DNA from: Nonomuraea basaltis
GTDB lineage: Bacteria; Actinomycetota; Actinomycetes; Streptosporangiales; Streptosporangiaceae
Direction: 5' to 3'
Length of the DNA: 49,189 nt
Assembly: GCF_005893125.1 (NCBI RefSeq)
Contig: NZ_VCJS01000090.1
Span: forward strand, 1-49,189
The notes below the pieces were generated by a model. The model saw nothing but the letters and a program-made list of their open reading frames with translations, did not search any database and was not told where the DNA came from. Each line of letters opens with the position of its first letter. Position 1 is the first letter of the stretch. A program made the translations under genes and the position numbers. Shown here one piece after another: positions 1 through 7,827 of this stretch.

Positions 1-534
1 GGGGTGGGCGGCGGGGCACTGCTGATCCCCGGGTTGTTCCTGATCGGCATGGCCCTGTGGCAGCTGCGTCCGCCCAGGTGGCTGCTGCAGCCGGCGTTCG
101 CGGCGGCCGCGGTGGCCACCGCGCTCCTGACCGCTGCCTGGTCCCTCACGGACGAGTGGATCGTCTACAGCGTGGCCGCGCTGGCCGGGGCGGCGGCGTA
201 CGCGCTGGGGCTGCCGCTCCTGCTCCGGCCGTGGCTGTCGGCGGTGCTGGAGCCGCTGGGCAGGATGGCGCTGACGAACTACGTGTCGGGCACCGCGGTG
301 ATCGTCCTGACCCTCCCGCTGCTGAAGACGGACCCGACGCGCTGGTCGGTGGTGGCGCTGGCGCTGGTGACCGTGGGCGTGCAGGTCCTGGCCAGCCGGT
401 GGTGGCTGGCGAGGTTCAGGTACGGCCCGCTTGAGTGGATTTGGCGGTGCCTGACCTGGTTTCGACTGGCGCCCAACCGGCTAGAGTCTGGCCGTGACCA
501 CAATCGCCCTCTGCCAGATCCCGGTGTCTCCTGA
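1..534 (+). CDS. DUF418 (YeiB-like) membrane protein, C-terminal part
   Basis: The frame is open from base 1, so the start lies outside the window and about 177 codons are visible. The visible part has four or five hydrophobic membrane segments. It ends with the DUF418 signature: GRMALTNY (a conserved polar motif), then FRYGPLEWIWRCLTW at the C-terminus. DUF418 proteins are multi-pass inner-membrane proteins of unknown or poorly defined transport role. After the family motif the frame continues for about 25 hydrophilic residues and overlaps the next gene by 41 bases, so that gene's promoter lies inside this coding region. The family call is secure; the function is not known. Confidence 0.85.
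   Translation, partial: GVGGGALLIPGLFLIGMALWQLRPPRWLLQPAFAAAAVATALLTAAWSLTDEWIVYSVAALAGAAAYALGLPLLLRPWLSAVLEPLGRMALTNYVSGTAVIVLTLPLLKTDPTRWSVVALALVTVGVQVLASRWWLARFRYGPLEWIWRCLTWFRLAPNRLESGRDHNRPLPDPGVS
482..493 (+). promoter_or_regulatory. Leaderless promoter -10 of the nitrilase-family gene
   Basis: A TAGAGT hexamer at 482-487 is followed by exactly six bases and then the GTG at 494. This is the actinobacterial leaderless layout, with transcription starting at the first base of the start codon. There is no Shine-Dalgarno sequence. The -35 region is weak (TTTCGA-like). Confidence 0.55.
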
Positions 535-1270
535 CCCATCGGCGAACCTCAAGAGGGCCAGGGAGGCGCTCGCCCGCGCTGAAGGGGCCGAGCTCGCGAT
601 CTTCCCTGAGGCCACGCTCACCCGCTACGGCCGGCGCATCACGAGCCTGGCCGAGCCGCTGGACGGGCCGTTCGTGTCGGGCCTGGCCGAGGCGGCGCGG
701 GAGCACGGCCTGGCGGTGATCGCCGGCGTGTTCGAGCCGGGCGAGGATCGCGTGCACAACACGGCCGTGGCCATCGACGCCCAGGGCGCGCTCAAGGCGG
801 CGTACCGGAAGATCCACCTGTTCGACTCGTTCGGCGCGAAGGAGTCCGACCTGGTCGCGCCCGGGGCCGAGCCCGCGGTCGTGGAGCTGGCCGGGGTCAG
901 GGTCGGGCTGATCACCTGCTACGACATCCGCTTCCCCGAGCTGGCCAGAGCGCTGGTCGACAAGGGGGCGGAGCTGTTCGCGGTGATCGCGGCCTGGGGT
1001 TCAGGACCGCTCAAGGAGGACCATTGGGTGACGCTGGTCAGGGCGCGGGCGCTGGAGAACACCATGTGGACCGCGGCCGTCGGCCAGGCGCCCAACCCGG
1101 CCGAATCGTCGGACGGGTTCGGCGTGGGCCGCAGCATGCTGGTGGATCCGCTCGGCGTGATCCGCGCCGATCTGGGCACCTCCCCCGGCGTGCAGGTCGT
1201 CCGGGTGGACCACGAGTGGACCGCCGCCGCGAGAGCCACACTGCCATGCCTTGAACACCGGGTCCTGTAG
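494..1270 (+). CDS. Carbon-nitrogen hydrolase (nitrilase superfamily amidase)
   Basis: A 258-residue single-domain nitrilase-superfamily enzyme that should hydrolyse the C-N bond of a small amide in the cytoplasm. The catalytic triad is visible: Glu39 in IFPEATLTRYG, Lys106 in YRKIHLFDSFG, and Cys142 in LITCYDIRFPEL. The CYDIRFPEL nucleophile motif resembles the Nit1/Nit2 omega-amidase and deaminated-glutathione amidase branch, but the substrate cannot be fixed from sequence. The GTG start is chosen because it begins the family's conserved beta strand (MTTIALCQIPV) and sits six bases behind a -10 box. It overlaps the DUF418 gene by 41 bases. It has its own promoter and is followed 26 bases later by an unrelated small gene with another leaderless promoter. 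Confidence 0.9.
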   Translation: MTTIALCQIPVSPDPSANLKRAREALARAEGAELAIFPEATLTRYGRRITSLAEPLDGPFVSGLAEAAREHGLAVIAGVFEPGEDRVHNTAVAIDAQGALKAAYRKIHLFDSFGAKESDLVAPGAEPAVVELAGVRVGLITCYDIRFPELARALVDKGAELFAVIAAWGSGPLKEDHWVTLVRARALENTMWTAAVGQAPNPAESSDGFGVGRSMLVDPLGVIRADLGTSPGVQVVRVDHEWTAAARATLPCLEHRVL

Positions 1271-1284
1271 GGGTCAACCGATCG

Positions 1285-1296
1285 TAAAGTAGGACC
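1285..1296 (+). promoter_or_regulatory. Leaderless promoter -10 of the 148-residue protein gene
   Basis: TAAAGT at 1285-1290, six bases, then GTG at 1297. No ribosome binding site is visible. The geometry is identical to that in front of the nitrilase gene. Confidence 0.55.
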
Positions 1297-1743
1297 GTGA
1301 GCGGAACGCAGATGCAGAAGGTGGTCCCGCCGCGTCTGCTCGTGCCATACCTGTCGGGCAAGCGCACAGTGATCTCCGGGTACGTCTACCGGGTGCAGGA
1401 CTGCGTCAGGCTGACCACGCCCGACGCGCTCTACTGGGGGCTCGATCTGTCGTTCGAAGGATCGGAGCTGTTCGCCGAGGTGCCCGAGCTGTACGTGATG
1501 CGCTGGTACGCCCGCGACGTCGACACCTACGCGGTGCCGTACGGACCGCACATGGGCGGCGACTGGAGCGACGCGCCACCGTTCGCGGGAAACGGGTTCA
1601 CCACCTCCCCCGACCACGTGGTGCCGCAGTTCCACACCGTTCCGATGCCGATCCCGGCCGGGGCGGAGATCGTCCACGTCACCCGGGAGGGTGAGCGGCC
1701 CTTCGCCGGCTACGACGGGCTGACCTGGCGGCCCGCCGCATGA
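1297..1743 (+). CDS. Hypothetical protein, 148 residues
   Basis: I do not recognise this family. The protein has no signal peptide and no membrane segment, and is rich in aromatic residues and proline (YWGLDLSFEG, MRWYARDVDTYAVPYG, DGLTWRPAA). It is probably a compact cytoplasmic beta-rich protein. The GTG start is supported by the TAAAGT box six bases upstream. The next gene follows 42 bases downstream on the same strand and also encodes a small acidic unknown protein, so the two may be co-transcribed. GC at third codon positions is high, supporting a real gene. Confidence 0.7.
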   Translation: MSGTQMQKVVPPRLLVPYLSGKRTVISGYVYRVQDCVRLTTPDALYWGLDLSFEGSELFAEVPELYVMRWYARDVDTYAVPYGPHMGGDWSDAPPFAGNGFTTSPDHVVPQFHTVPMPIPAGAEIVHVTREGERPFAGYDGLTWRPAA

Positions 1744-1785
1744 GAGAGCAAAGCGAGCGAACCATCAGACACAGCCGAGTCGCGC

Positions 1786-2181
1786 ATGAGCGATGAGATC
1801 GCGCCGGTCGCCTCCGGCTTCGTCGCCCGCTTCGGGGAGCGGACCCTGCCCGCCGCGGTCGGTCCTGACAACGACCAGGTGGTGCTGTTCAGCGAGGTCG
1901 AACTGGAGGGGTTCGAGCCGGCGGCCGGCTACTGGCGGCGCCGGGTCAACCGGTCCAAGGTGGAGTGGCTGGTGCTGATCCGCACGGTGGGCGCCTTCGG
2001 CGGCGAGCCGTGCATCGTGCTCGACGAGGACGAGGACGGGCTGCACATCGCCTATACCGGGCACAGCGGGATGAAGGCGGAGGCGCTGGGCTACTGGATG
2101 GTGGATCACGGCGCCTACGAGGTCGTGGTGCCCCGCGAAGAGGTCTTCTCCATCCGGGTCGAACGCATTCCGGTCCCGTAG
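1786..2181 (+). CDS. Hypothetical protein, 131 residues
   Basis: Unrecognised small soluble protein, acidic overall, with no membrane segment or signal peptide. The centre (LVLIRTVGAFGGEPCIVLDEDEDGLHIAYTG, residues about 63-94) alternates hydrophobic strands with an acidic turn, which suggests a small beta-sheet fold. The ATG at 1786 is the first start after the previous gene. There is only a weak purine-rich stretch upstream, so translation may depend on read-through from the preceding gene. Codon bias supports coding. No function can be assigned. Confidence 0.65.
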   Translation: MSDEIAPVASGFVARFGERTLPAAVGPDNDQVVLFSEVELEGFEPAAGYWRRRVNRSKVEWLVLIRTVGAFGGEPCIVLDEDEDGLHIAYTGHSGMKAEALGYWMVDHGAYEVVVPREEVFSIRVERIPVP

Positions 2182-2212
2182 TCAACCAACATGCGCCTCG
2201 CGTGTCTCTTGA

Positions 2213-2229
2213 GGTGTGATCGACACACC
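2213..2229. repeat. Inverted repeat over the ECF sigma start
   Basis: GGTGTG at 2213-2218 and CACACC at 2224-2229 form perfect 6-base arms around ATCGA. The left arm contains the GTG used here as the sigma factor start. It could be an operator or an RNA hairpin limiting translation. Confidence 0.4.
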
Positions 2230-2713
2230 CACCATGGCGCAGCCGTCGTTCTCTGAGCTGTTCGCCGCCCAGTACCGGCCCCTGGTACGCCTGGCGGGCC
2301 TGCTCGGCGCCGACGATCCCGAGGACATCGCCCAGGAGGCGTTCGCCCGGCTGCACGTCAGGCGGCTGCGGGACGACGCGGCCGCGCTGGCGTACTTACG
2401 CGCGACCGTCTGCAACCTGACCCGCAACCGCCTGCGCCACCTCAGGCTCGTCCGCCTGCGCCGCCCCGACCCGCCCGAACCGGCGCGCAGCAGCGAGCAC
2501 GACGTGCTCGTCGCCGAGGAGCACCGCGAACTGCTGGCCGCCGTCGACCGCCTGCCGCGCCGCCAGCGCGAGGCCCTGGTCCTGCGCTACTGGCTGGACC
2601 TTTCCGAACGTGAGATCGCCGACGCCATGGGCGTGTCGCCCGGCTCGGTGAAGACGCACGCCAGCAGGGCCCTGGCCGCCCTCGGCAAGACGCTGAAGGA
2701 GGAGGACGCGTGA
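2216..2713 (+). CDS. ECF-type RNA polymerase sigma factor
   Basis: A 165-residue extracytoplasmic-function sigma factor. Region 2 is at about residues 15-60 (AAQYRPLVRLAGLLG, then DIAQEAFARLHVRR, the -10 recognition helix). Region 4 is at about residues 100-155 and carries the -35 reading helix-turn-helix (LSEREIADAMGVSPGSVKTHASRALAAL). It should direct RNA polymerase to a small stress or envelope regulon. The start is uncertain: GTG 2216 is the longest option, and ATG 2234 (MAQPSFSELF) is equally compatible with the family. Its last codons overlap the start of the next gene by four bases (GTGA), so the two are translationally coupled. That partner is membrane anchored, as expected of an anti-sigma or sensor protein, although it lacks a recognisable zinc-binding anti-sigma motif. 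Confidence 0.88.
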   Translation: MIDTPTMAQPSFSELFAAQYRPLVRLAGLLGADDPEDIAQEAFARLHVRRLRDDAAALAYLRATVCNLTRNRLRHLRLVRLRRPDPPEPARSSEHDVLVAEEHRELLAAVDRLPRRQREALVLRYWLDLSEREIADAMGVSPGSVKTHASRALAALGKTLKEEDA

Positions 2714-4623
2714 ACGACCTGGAAGAGCGTCTGCGGGCCGCGTTCGACGCGCGCGCCCAGACCTTCGAGGCCAGCCCGCACGCATGGGCCCGCGTGCAGG
2801 CCCGCCGGCCCCGTGGCCGCCGGGCCCGCCTGCTGGTGGCCGCGCTGCCCGTGGCGCTGCTGGCCGTGTTCGTTCCCGTCCTGCTCAACGGGGGCCTGGG
2901 CGGGATCACCGCGACCGATCCCGACGAGGTCCACCGGCAGCTCATGCGGGACAGGACCGCTACCGGCGAGCCGCTGACCGTGGACAACCCGACCGAGGGC
3001 AAGCCGCTGCGGATCTGGTTCGCCAAGGCCAAGCTGGGCTACCCCGAGGTGTGCTACCTCGTGGAGCGGGCCGCCGCGGAACCCTATGGCGGCTGCTCGG
3101 ACGTGCCGGAGATGCGCGACGTCTGGTTCACGGGCAGCACCCTGCGCGACGGGGCCGCGACCGCGCTGGATTGGGGCGTGGCCGCGCAGGACGTCGGCGC
3201 CGTCACCGGGGTCACGAAGTCCGGGCGGAAGATCACCGGCACGCTGGTGACCCCGGACGGCGCGCCGTACCGGATCTGGACGGTGACCTACCCGGCCCAA
3301 GATGCGATGACCATGGTCGAGTACGCCGACAGGAAGGGCAGGAGCATCGCGCGAACGTCCCGCGACATGCTCTCGCCGCCGCTGGAGCCGGCGATGGGCG
3401 CGGCGGTCGAGCTGCCCGATGGCATCACCGCGCGGCCGCACCGGACGAAGGACGGCGCGGAGCTGAGCTGGATGCGGAACGGCGCCTACATCGGCGGGGG
3501 CCTGGTCACCATGCGGGACGCGCCGGTGATCGTGAATGTGCGCGATGACGTGATCACCGGCTACGCCCGAGCGGACGTGGCCAGGATCGAGGTGTCCTTT
3601 CCCGGCGGGGGGACGACCAGCCTGGAGACCCGGCCCGATCCGTGGAGCCTGGGCGTCGTGTTGTTCGCCGGCGCGAGCACGCAGAGCGACCAGGTCGCGG
3701 GCTATCGCGCGCTCGCCTACGACGCGTCGGGCAAGGAGGTCTGGCAGCACGAGGAAGCGTCCGCGGAGAGGCCCGACCCGGGCACTCCGACGATCGGCCC
3801 CGTGATGTCCCTTCCCGGCACCGAGAGGTCGGGCAAGCCGACGCGCGTCTGGTTCTTCAAGGCCGACGACGGCCAGCAGACGTTCTGCGCGTCCGGAGGC
3901 GCCTCGCCGGGCGAGCGGGGTGTCATGTGGTGCGCCCCGGGCGGCCTGGAGGACTCCTTCCCCGTCGGCTCGACGACCAGCTACCTGCCGGAGCCTGGAG
4001 CCGTCATCCACTACGGCCCGGCCCTCGACGACTGGGAGTGGGTCGAGGCGGTGCTCTCCGACGGGCGGCGGGTGCGAGCCGAGTTCCTGCGCGGCGAGGG
4101 CGCCCCGCTACGGGTCTGGCACGCCTCGGTGCCGCGCGACGCCGAGGTCGGCGGCTACGTCCTGAAGGTTCATGGCCGGGCGGCCCGGCCGGTCCCCACC
4201 TTCGACAAGGCATGCGGCAGGCAGGACGCCTCGTCCGAGGCCGGCCGCCTGGCCCTGCCCGCGGGCATCACGGCGCACCTGAGCGGGAGCTGCATGGCCT
4301 TCTGGGAGGCCGGCAAGATGGTGCCGGGCCTTCCCGGGCCGGTCCCCGGCAGGAAGCTGAGCGAGCAGTTCGACGCCCGGTGGCCGGCGTACTGGAGCCA
4401 TGGCAAACGCGCCTGGTACGGCTACGCGCCTGCGGGCACGGCCAAGGTAGTGCTCGCCCTGAAGCGCGGCGGGACCGCGACGGCCGAGGCCGTGCCCGAT
4501 CCTTGGGGACAGGGCGTGACGTTGTTCGCGGCCCTGACGCCCAAGGGAGCCGACTTCGGCGAGGGAGCGACCCTCACGGGCTACGGCGCCGACGGCAAGG
4601 AGCTGTGGACCTACGACCGCTAG
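2710..4623 (+). CDS. Membrane-anchored protein with two tandem homologous halves, sigma partner
   Basis: A 637-residue protein coupled to the ECF sigma gene. Residues 1-38 are cytoplasmic and basic towards the end. Residues about 39-62 form one membrane helix, and the rest should lie outside. The outer part is an internal duplication: repeat 1 at about 95-350 and repeat 2 at about 372-637. Matching blocks are KPLRIWFA/KPTRVWFF, GAPYRIWTV/GAPLRVWHA, LPDGITA/LPAGITA, RPDPWSLGVVLFA/VPDPWGQGVTLFA and ASGKEVWQ/ADGKELWT. The second and fourth pairs are nearly invariant. I know no named family. The position after a sigma gene suggests that the short N-terminus binds sigma and the duplicated region senses something outside. 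That is inference, because no HxxxCxxC anti-sigma motif is present. Confidence 0.8.
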   Translation: MNDLEERLRAAFDARAQTFEASPHAWARVQARRPRGRRARLLVAALPVALLAVFVPVLLNGGLGGITATDPDEVHRQLMRDRTATGEPLTVDNPTEGKPLRIWFAKAKLGYPEVCYLVERAAAEPYGGCSDVPEMRDVWFTGSTLRDGAATALDWGVAAQDVGAVTGVTKSGRKITGTLVTPDGAPYRIWTVTYPAQDAMTMVEYADRKGRSIARTSRDMLSPPLEPAMGAAVELPDGITARPHRTKDGAELSWMRNGAYIGGGLVTMRDAPVIVNVRDDVITGYARADVARIEVSFPGGGTTSLETRPDPWSLGVVLFAGASTQSDQVAGYRALAYDASGKEVWQHEEASAERPDPGTPTIGPVMSLPGTERSGKPTRVWFFKADDGQQTFCASGGASPGERGVMWCAPGGLEDSFPVGSTTSYLPEPGAVIHYGPALDDWEWVEAVLSDGRRVRAEFLRGEGAPLRVWHASVPRDAEVGGYVLKVHGRAARPVPTFDKACGRQDASSEAGRLALPAGITAHLSGSCMAFWEAGKMVPGLPGPVPGRKLSEQFDARWPAYWSHGKRAWYGYAPAGTAKVVLALKRGGTATAEAVPDPWGQGVTLFAALTPKGADFGEGATLTGYGADGKELWTYDR

Positions 4624-4624
4624 G

Positions 4625-4786
4625 CCCCTTGATGCTGTTGCCAACTGGGGTTCGGTGAGGACGTCGATGTTGATGGCCGCTCGGTGGTTGGTGCGGTCGA
4701 CTGGTCCTTTGGCCCGATGTTGGCGAGATCGCGCGTTTGACGGTGCGTGGGCTGACGCGTTCGCGGCGAACTGGCGACGCGGCCAT
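4625..4786 (-). pseudogene. IS4-type transposase C-terminal relic, frameshifted
   Basis: Reading leftward, one frame gives RVSPRTVKRAIS and, after a frame change near 4720, another gives KGPVDRTNHRAAINIDVL. Joined, they match the usual C-terminus of actinobacterial IS4-family transposases (PR-VKRAISKY followed by DRT...AINI-VL). Only about 50 codons survive and they are out of frame with each other. No inverted terminal repeats or target duplication could be recognised. It lies between convergent gene ends and marks an old insertion or rearrangement at the border of the monooxygenase block. Confidence 0.6.
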
Positions 4787-4797
4787 GAGTCAGCCCA

Positions 4798-6039
4798 TCA
4801 CCCGCTCACTGATCGCCGACGGGCGAAGGAGGGCGCCCGCTCTGGACGAAATCCCCTGGCGACCAGGTAGGCGGGGATCCGGTTGATGAGCCGCGACCGT
4901 TGCACCAATCGCATGACCAGTGGCGGCTCGCGCCTGGCGAGCAGGTCGATCCTGCCTTCAAGCGCCGGCCTAAGGGCCTTCTCATGCAGGAGACGCTGCA
5001 GGGCCTGGATGATGATCGTTGCGGGCAGGCGGCGCCGCCGTACCTTGGCAAGGTCTGCCCCAGAAACCCGGTGACGCTTGAGCGGCCCGGCGAGCAGCCG
5101 GGCGGTCGCTACCGCGTCCTGCACGGCCAGGTTGATGCCGACGCCGCCCGCGGGTGACATGGCGTGCGCTGCGTCGCCGATGCACAGCAGTCCATCGCGG
5201 TGCCAGCGGTGGAGCCGGTCAAGGCGTACGTCCAGAAGCTTCACCTGATCCCATGAGGTGAGCGCGCCGGCGCGGTCGGCAAGCCATGGCACCGACTGAG
5301 CCATCGCGGTGAACAGCTCTCCGATCGGCATTTTCCTGAGCTCTGGATCGCTGCCCTTCTTGATGAGGGAGCCGCACTGCCAGAAGTCGCCTCGGTCCTG
5401 CAGGATGAGCGCGCGCCCCCTGGTGATCAACGGGACCATGCCTTTCGGGTCCGACTCCTTGCGCGGCAGCCGGAACCACCACACGTCCAGTGGTGTGGGC
5501 CATTCCTTCACGCGCAGCCCGGAGGCCGCCCGCAACACCGAGGTGCGGCCATCGCACGCCACCGTGAGGCCGGCCTCGATCTGACCGGTCTCGCCCTCAC
5601 TGGTGCGGTAGGTGACGCCCGCCACCTTTCCGCCTCGGGTGAGGAGGCCAGTGGCTTCGGTGTTCATGCGCAGCGTGTAGGCCGGCTCGGCCGTACCCGC
5701 CTCTGCCAGCAGATTGAGCAGATCCCACTGCGGGACCATGGCGATGTACTTGAACCTCCCGGGCAGCACGCCGAGTGTCGCGATGCGCTGCAAGCCGGCG
5801 CCGGTGGGCGCCTGGATCTCATCGAGCCGGGTCTGCTGCAGCCGGGCGAACTTCTCGTAGAGCCCGAGGTCCACCAATAGTTCCAGAGTGGTGGGATGAA
5901 CCGTGTCGCCACGGAAGTCGCGCAGGAAGTCGCCATGCTTCTCCAGCACGGTCACCTCCACCCCGGCCCGCGCCAGCAACAGTCCGAGCATGAGGCCGGC
6001 GGGACCGCCCCCGACGACACAGCAGGTGGTCCGTTCCAT
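4798..6039 (-). CDS. FAD-dependent monooxygenase (class A, PHBH fold), copy 2
   Basis: A 413-residue class A flavoprotein monooxygenase. The N-terminal dinucleotide-binding motif GGGPAG is at residues about 10-15 (CCVVGGGPAGLMLGLLLA). The DG motif (VACDGRTSVLRAASG) is central, and the GD motif binding the FAD pyrophosphate is LLCIGDAAHAMSPAGG. Such enzymes hydroxylate aromatic or polyketide substrates with NAD(P)H and oxygen. It is a close paralogue of the gene 11 bases upstream, with the same order of motifs and many identical blocks, so the pair arose by tandem duplication. The start has a GGGAG ribosome site. The C-terminus carries a few extra residues (RSVSG) beyond its paralogue and stops beside a transposase relic. 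The substrate is unknown. Confidence 0.9.
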   Translation of the reverse strand: MERTTCCVVGGGPAGLMLGLLLARAGVEVTVLEKHGDFLRDFRGDTVHPTTLELLVDLGLYEKFARLQQTRLDEIQAPTGAGLQRIATLGVLPGRFKYIAMVPQWDLLNLLAEAGTAEPAYTLRMNTEATGLLTRGGKVAGVTYRTSEGETGQIEAGLTVACDGRTSVLRAASGLRVKEWPTPLDVWWFRLPRKESDPKGMVPLITRGRALILQDRGDFWQCGSLIKKGSDPELRKMPIGELFTAMAQSVPWLADRAGALTSWDQVKLLDVRLDRLHRWHRDGLLCIGDAAHAMSPAGGVGINLAVQDAVATARLLAGPLKRHRVSGADLAKVRRRRLPATIIIQALQRLLHEKALRPALEGRIDLLARREPPLVMRLVQRSRLINRIPAYLVARGFRPERAPSFARRRSVSG

Positions 6040-6050
6040 GAGTGCTCTCC

Positions 6051-7295
6051 CTAACGTCGGGCGAAGTCCGGGGCGTGCTCGGGCCGCGGGCCGAAGGCGA
6101 TCAGCACCGCCGGCGCCTTCCGGAAAGCGGTGATGTGACGGCCCAGGAAGATGGCTATCTTGGGCGCTCCCGAGCGTTTGCCCGCGACCGCCGGTGCGAA
6201 CAGGACCCGATGCAGCAACCGTTGCGCGCGCTGGAGGATGACCGTCGGCATCCAGCGGCGGCGCCTTACCATCGCCAGGTCGCGTTTCGTGACCGTGCCG
6301 CGGCGCAACGGCTCAGCCAGCAGCCGAGCCGTCGCCACAGCGTCCTGGATGGCCAGGTTGATGCCCACACCACCGGCGGGCGACATCGCGTGAGCCGCGT
6401 CGCCGATGCACAACAGTCCGTCGACGTGCCAGCGATGCAGCCTGTTGAGCCGGACGTCGAGGTAATGGAGGTCGTCCATGGTCCTGATGTGATCGACCCT
6501 GTCGGCGTACTGCGGCCTCAGTCGCGCGATCCGTGCGCGAAAGCGCTCCACTCCCTCCGCTCGCAGCCGAGCGTCGGAGCCCTTGACGGTGAAGTAGGCC
6601 ACCTGGAAGAAGTCTGTCCGTACGAACGTCAGCAAGATCTCGTCACCCCGGAACTCCGGGATGAGCCTGGCGACCTGCCCCTGCTCGTCGGGATGCCGTG
6701 GCAGGCGGAACCACCAGGTGTCGAAGGGGACGGGAAACTCCTTGGGGCGCAGCCCGGCTTTTCGCCGCAGGACTGAGTGCCGGCCGTCGCAGGCGACCGT
6801 CAGATCCGCGCGGATCTCGCCTTCCTCGCCGTCCCTCGTGCGGCAGCGGACGCCGGTCACCCGGCCGCCGTCTCTGATCAGATCGACCGCCTGGGTGTCC
6901 ATCCTGAGAGTGAACGAGGGTTCTCGCCTCGCTGCCTCGGCGAGGAAGTTCAGCAGATCCCACTGCGGGATCATCGCGACATAGTTGTACGGCGGGCGTA
7001 GACGATCGAAGTCGCCCAGCAGGACCGTGCCGCCTTCAGGGACAGGTATCTCCAGGTTCCCCAGCCGGCTCTGCGGCAGCCCGCGAAACTCCTGGCCAAG
7101 GCCGAGCTCGTCGAGAAGCCTGATCGTGGAGGCATGCACCGTGTCCCCGCGGAAGTCACGCAGGAAGTCACTGTGCTTCTCCAGCACGGTCACTCGAATT
7201 CCGGCTCTGGCCAGCAGCAGGCCGAGCATCATGCCGGCAGGTCCACCGCCGGCCACCAGAACGGTCGTTCTGTCACGCATGGCCACGCCCGTCAT
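6051..7295 (-). CDS. FAD-dependent monooxygenase (class A, PHBH fold), copy 1
   Basis: A 414-residue paralogue of the downstream gene, with the same FAD motifs: VAGGGPAGMMLGLLLARAG near the N-terminus, LTVACDGRHSVLRR, and LLCIGDAAHAMSPAGGVG. It is the middle gene of a three-gene leftward operon. Its ATG overlaps the stop of the small ABM-like gene (ATGA), and it ends 11 bases before its paralogue. A second ATG six codons in (MRDRTTVLVAGG) is possible. A tandem pair of FAD oxygenases with a small dimeric ABM/cyclase-like protein recalls aromatic polyketide tailoring or xenobiotic oxidation. No polyketide synthase is in the window, so detoxification or catabolism is as likely. Confidence 0.9.
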   Translation of the reverse strand: MTGVAMRDRTTVLVAGGGPAGMMLGLLLARAGIRVTVLEKHSDFLRDFRGDTVHASTIRLLDELGLGQEFRGLPQSRLGNLEIPVPEGGTVLLGDFDRLRPPYNYVAMIPQWDLLNFLAEAARREPSFTLRMDTQAVDLIRDGGRVTGVRCRTRDGEEGEIRADLTVACDGRHSVLRRKAGLRPKEFPVPFDTWWFRLPRHPDEQGQVARLIPEFRGDEILLTFVRTDFFQVAYFTVKGSDARLRAEGVERFRARIARLRPQYADRVDHIRTMDDLHYLDVRLNRLHRWHVDGLLCIGDAAHAMSPAGGVGINLAIQDAVATARLLAEPLRRGTVTKRDLAMVRRRRWMPTVILQRAQRLLHRVLFAPAVAGKRSGAPKIAIFLGRHITAFRKAPAVLIAFGPRPEHAPDFARR

Positions 7296-7567
7296 TCCGC
7301 GGGGAGCAGGACGGTGGCGTCAGTGGACCCCTCCACCACGCCGGCCCGACGGTGAGCGTCTCTGAGCGCGTCGGACGCGAAGTGCCGGCGCATCCCGTCA
7401 GCGTCTGCGCATTCGAACAAGACGACCGCCTCGTCGGGCTGGTCGGCGTTCCTGGAGACCAGGACGGTACGCATCCCGAAGGCCTGCCTGGTGTCGGCGA
7501 GACTGTCAAAGGCCTTGCGCCAGGTGTCGTAGTCGGAGAATCGCTGCCTGATCAGTAGGTGCTGCAT
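7292..7567 (-). CDS. Small ABM/cyclase-like ferredoxin-fold protein
   Basis: A 91-residue protein that looks like the antibiotic-biosynthesis-monooxygenase or stress-responsive dimeric alpha-beta barrel group: an N-terminal strand (MQHLLIRQRFSDYDTWRKAF), a middle strand with an asparagine and acid-rich turn (VSRNADQPDEAVVLFECAD), and a terminal strand (TDATVLLPAE). The start at 7567 is chosen over longer in-frame starts because an AGAGGGG ribosome site lies just ahead of it and upstream codons are not protein-like. It is the first gene of the operon with the two FAD monooxygenases (ATGA overlap). Members may bind or cyclise small substrates, or simply protect the partner enzymes. The role is inferred. 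Confidence 0.75.
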   Translation of the reverse strand: MQHLLIRQRFSDYDTWRKAFDSLADTRQAFGMRTVLVSRNADQPDEAVVLFECADADGMRRHFASDALRDAHRRAGVVEGSTDATVLLPAE

Positions 7568-7677
7568 GATCTGCCCCTCTTGAATCGATGAGGTCAGGTT
7601 CCCGTTCGCGCCAGGAGGCGGTAGGCGGACAGCGCGTTGAGGCGTGCAGGTTTCGGCACAGGTGCGCCTCTGTCGTG

Positions 7678-7737
7678 ACGATTGGTAAGAAACCGATCGT
7701 AAGCAACGATTGGGTTCGTCCGAATCCGTCACGTGAC
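7678..7737 (-). promoter_or_regulatory. Promoter/operator region of the monooxygenase operon
   Basis: On the minus strand, TTCGGA (7724-7719) and TACGAT (7701-7696) are separated by 17 bases, a plausible -35/-10 pair. The -10 lies inside a near-perfect inverted repeat, ACGATTGGT (7678-7686) and ACCGATCGT (7692-7700). A second direct copy of ACGATTGG is at 7706-7713. A perfect palindrome GTCACGTGAC sits at 7728-7737, beside the -35. The regulator that binds is unknown; the divergent LAL regulator is one candidate. Confidence 0.45.
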
Positions 7738-7827
7738 TGGGTTGGCGAGCAGGTCTAGGCGGAGCCCGGAGCGCCGCATACCCAGATCGAACCTCCGTGC
7801 CGCCCAGAAGCTCACGACCAGAGATCG

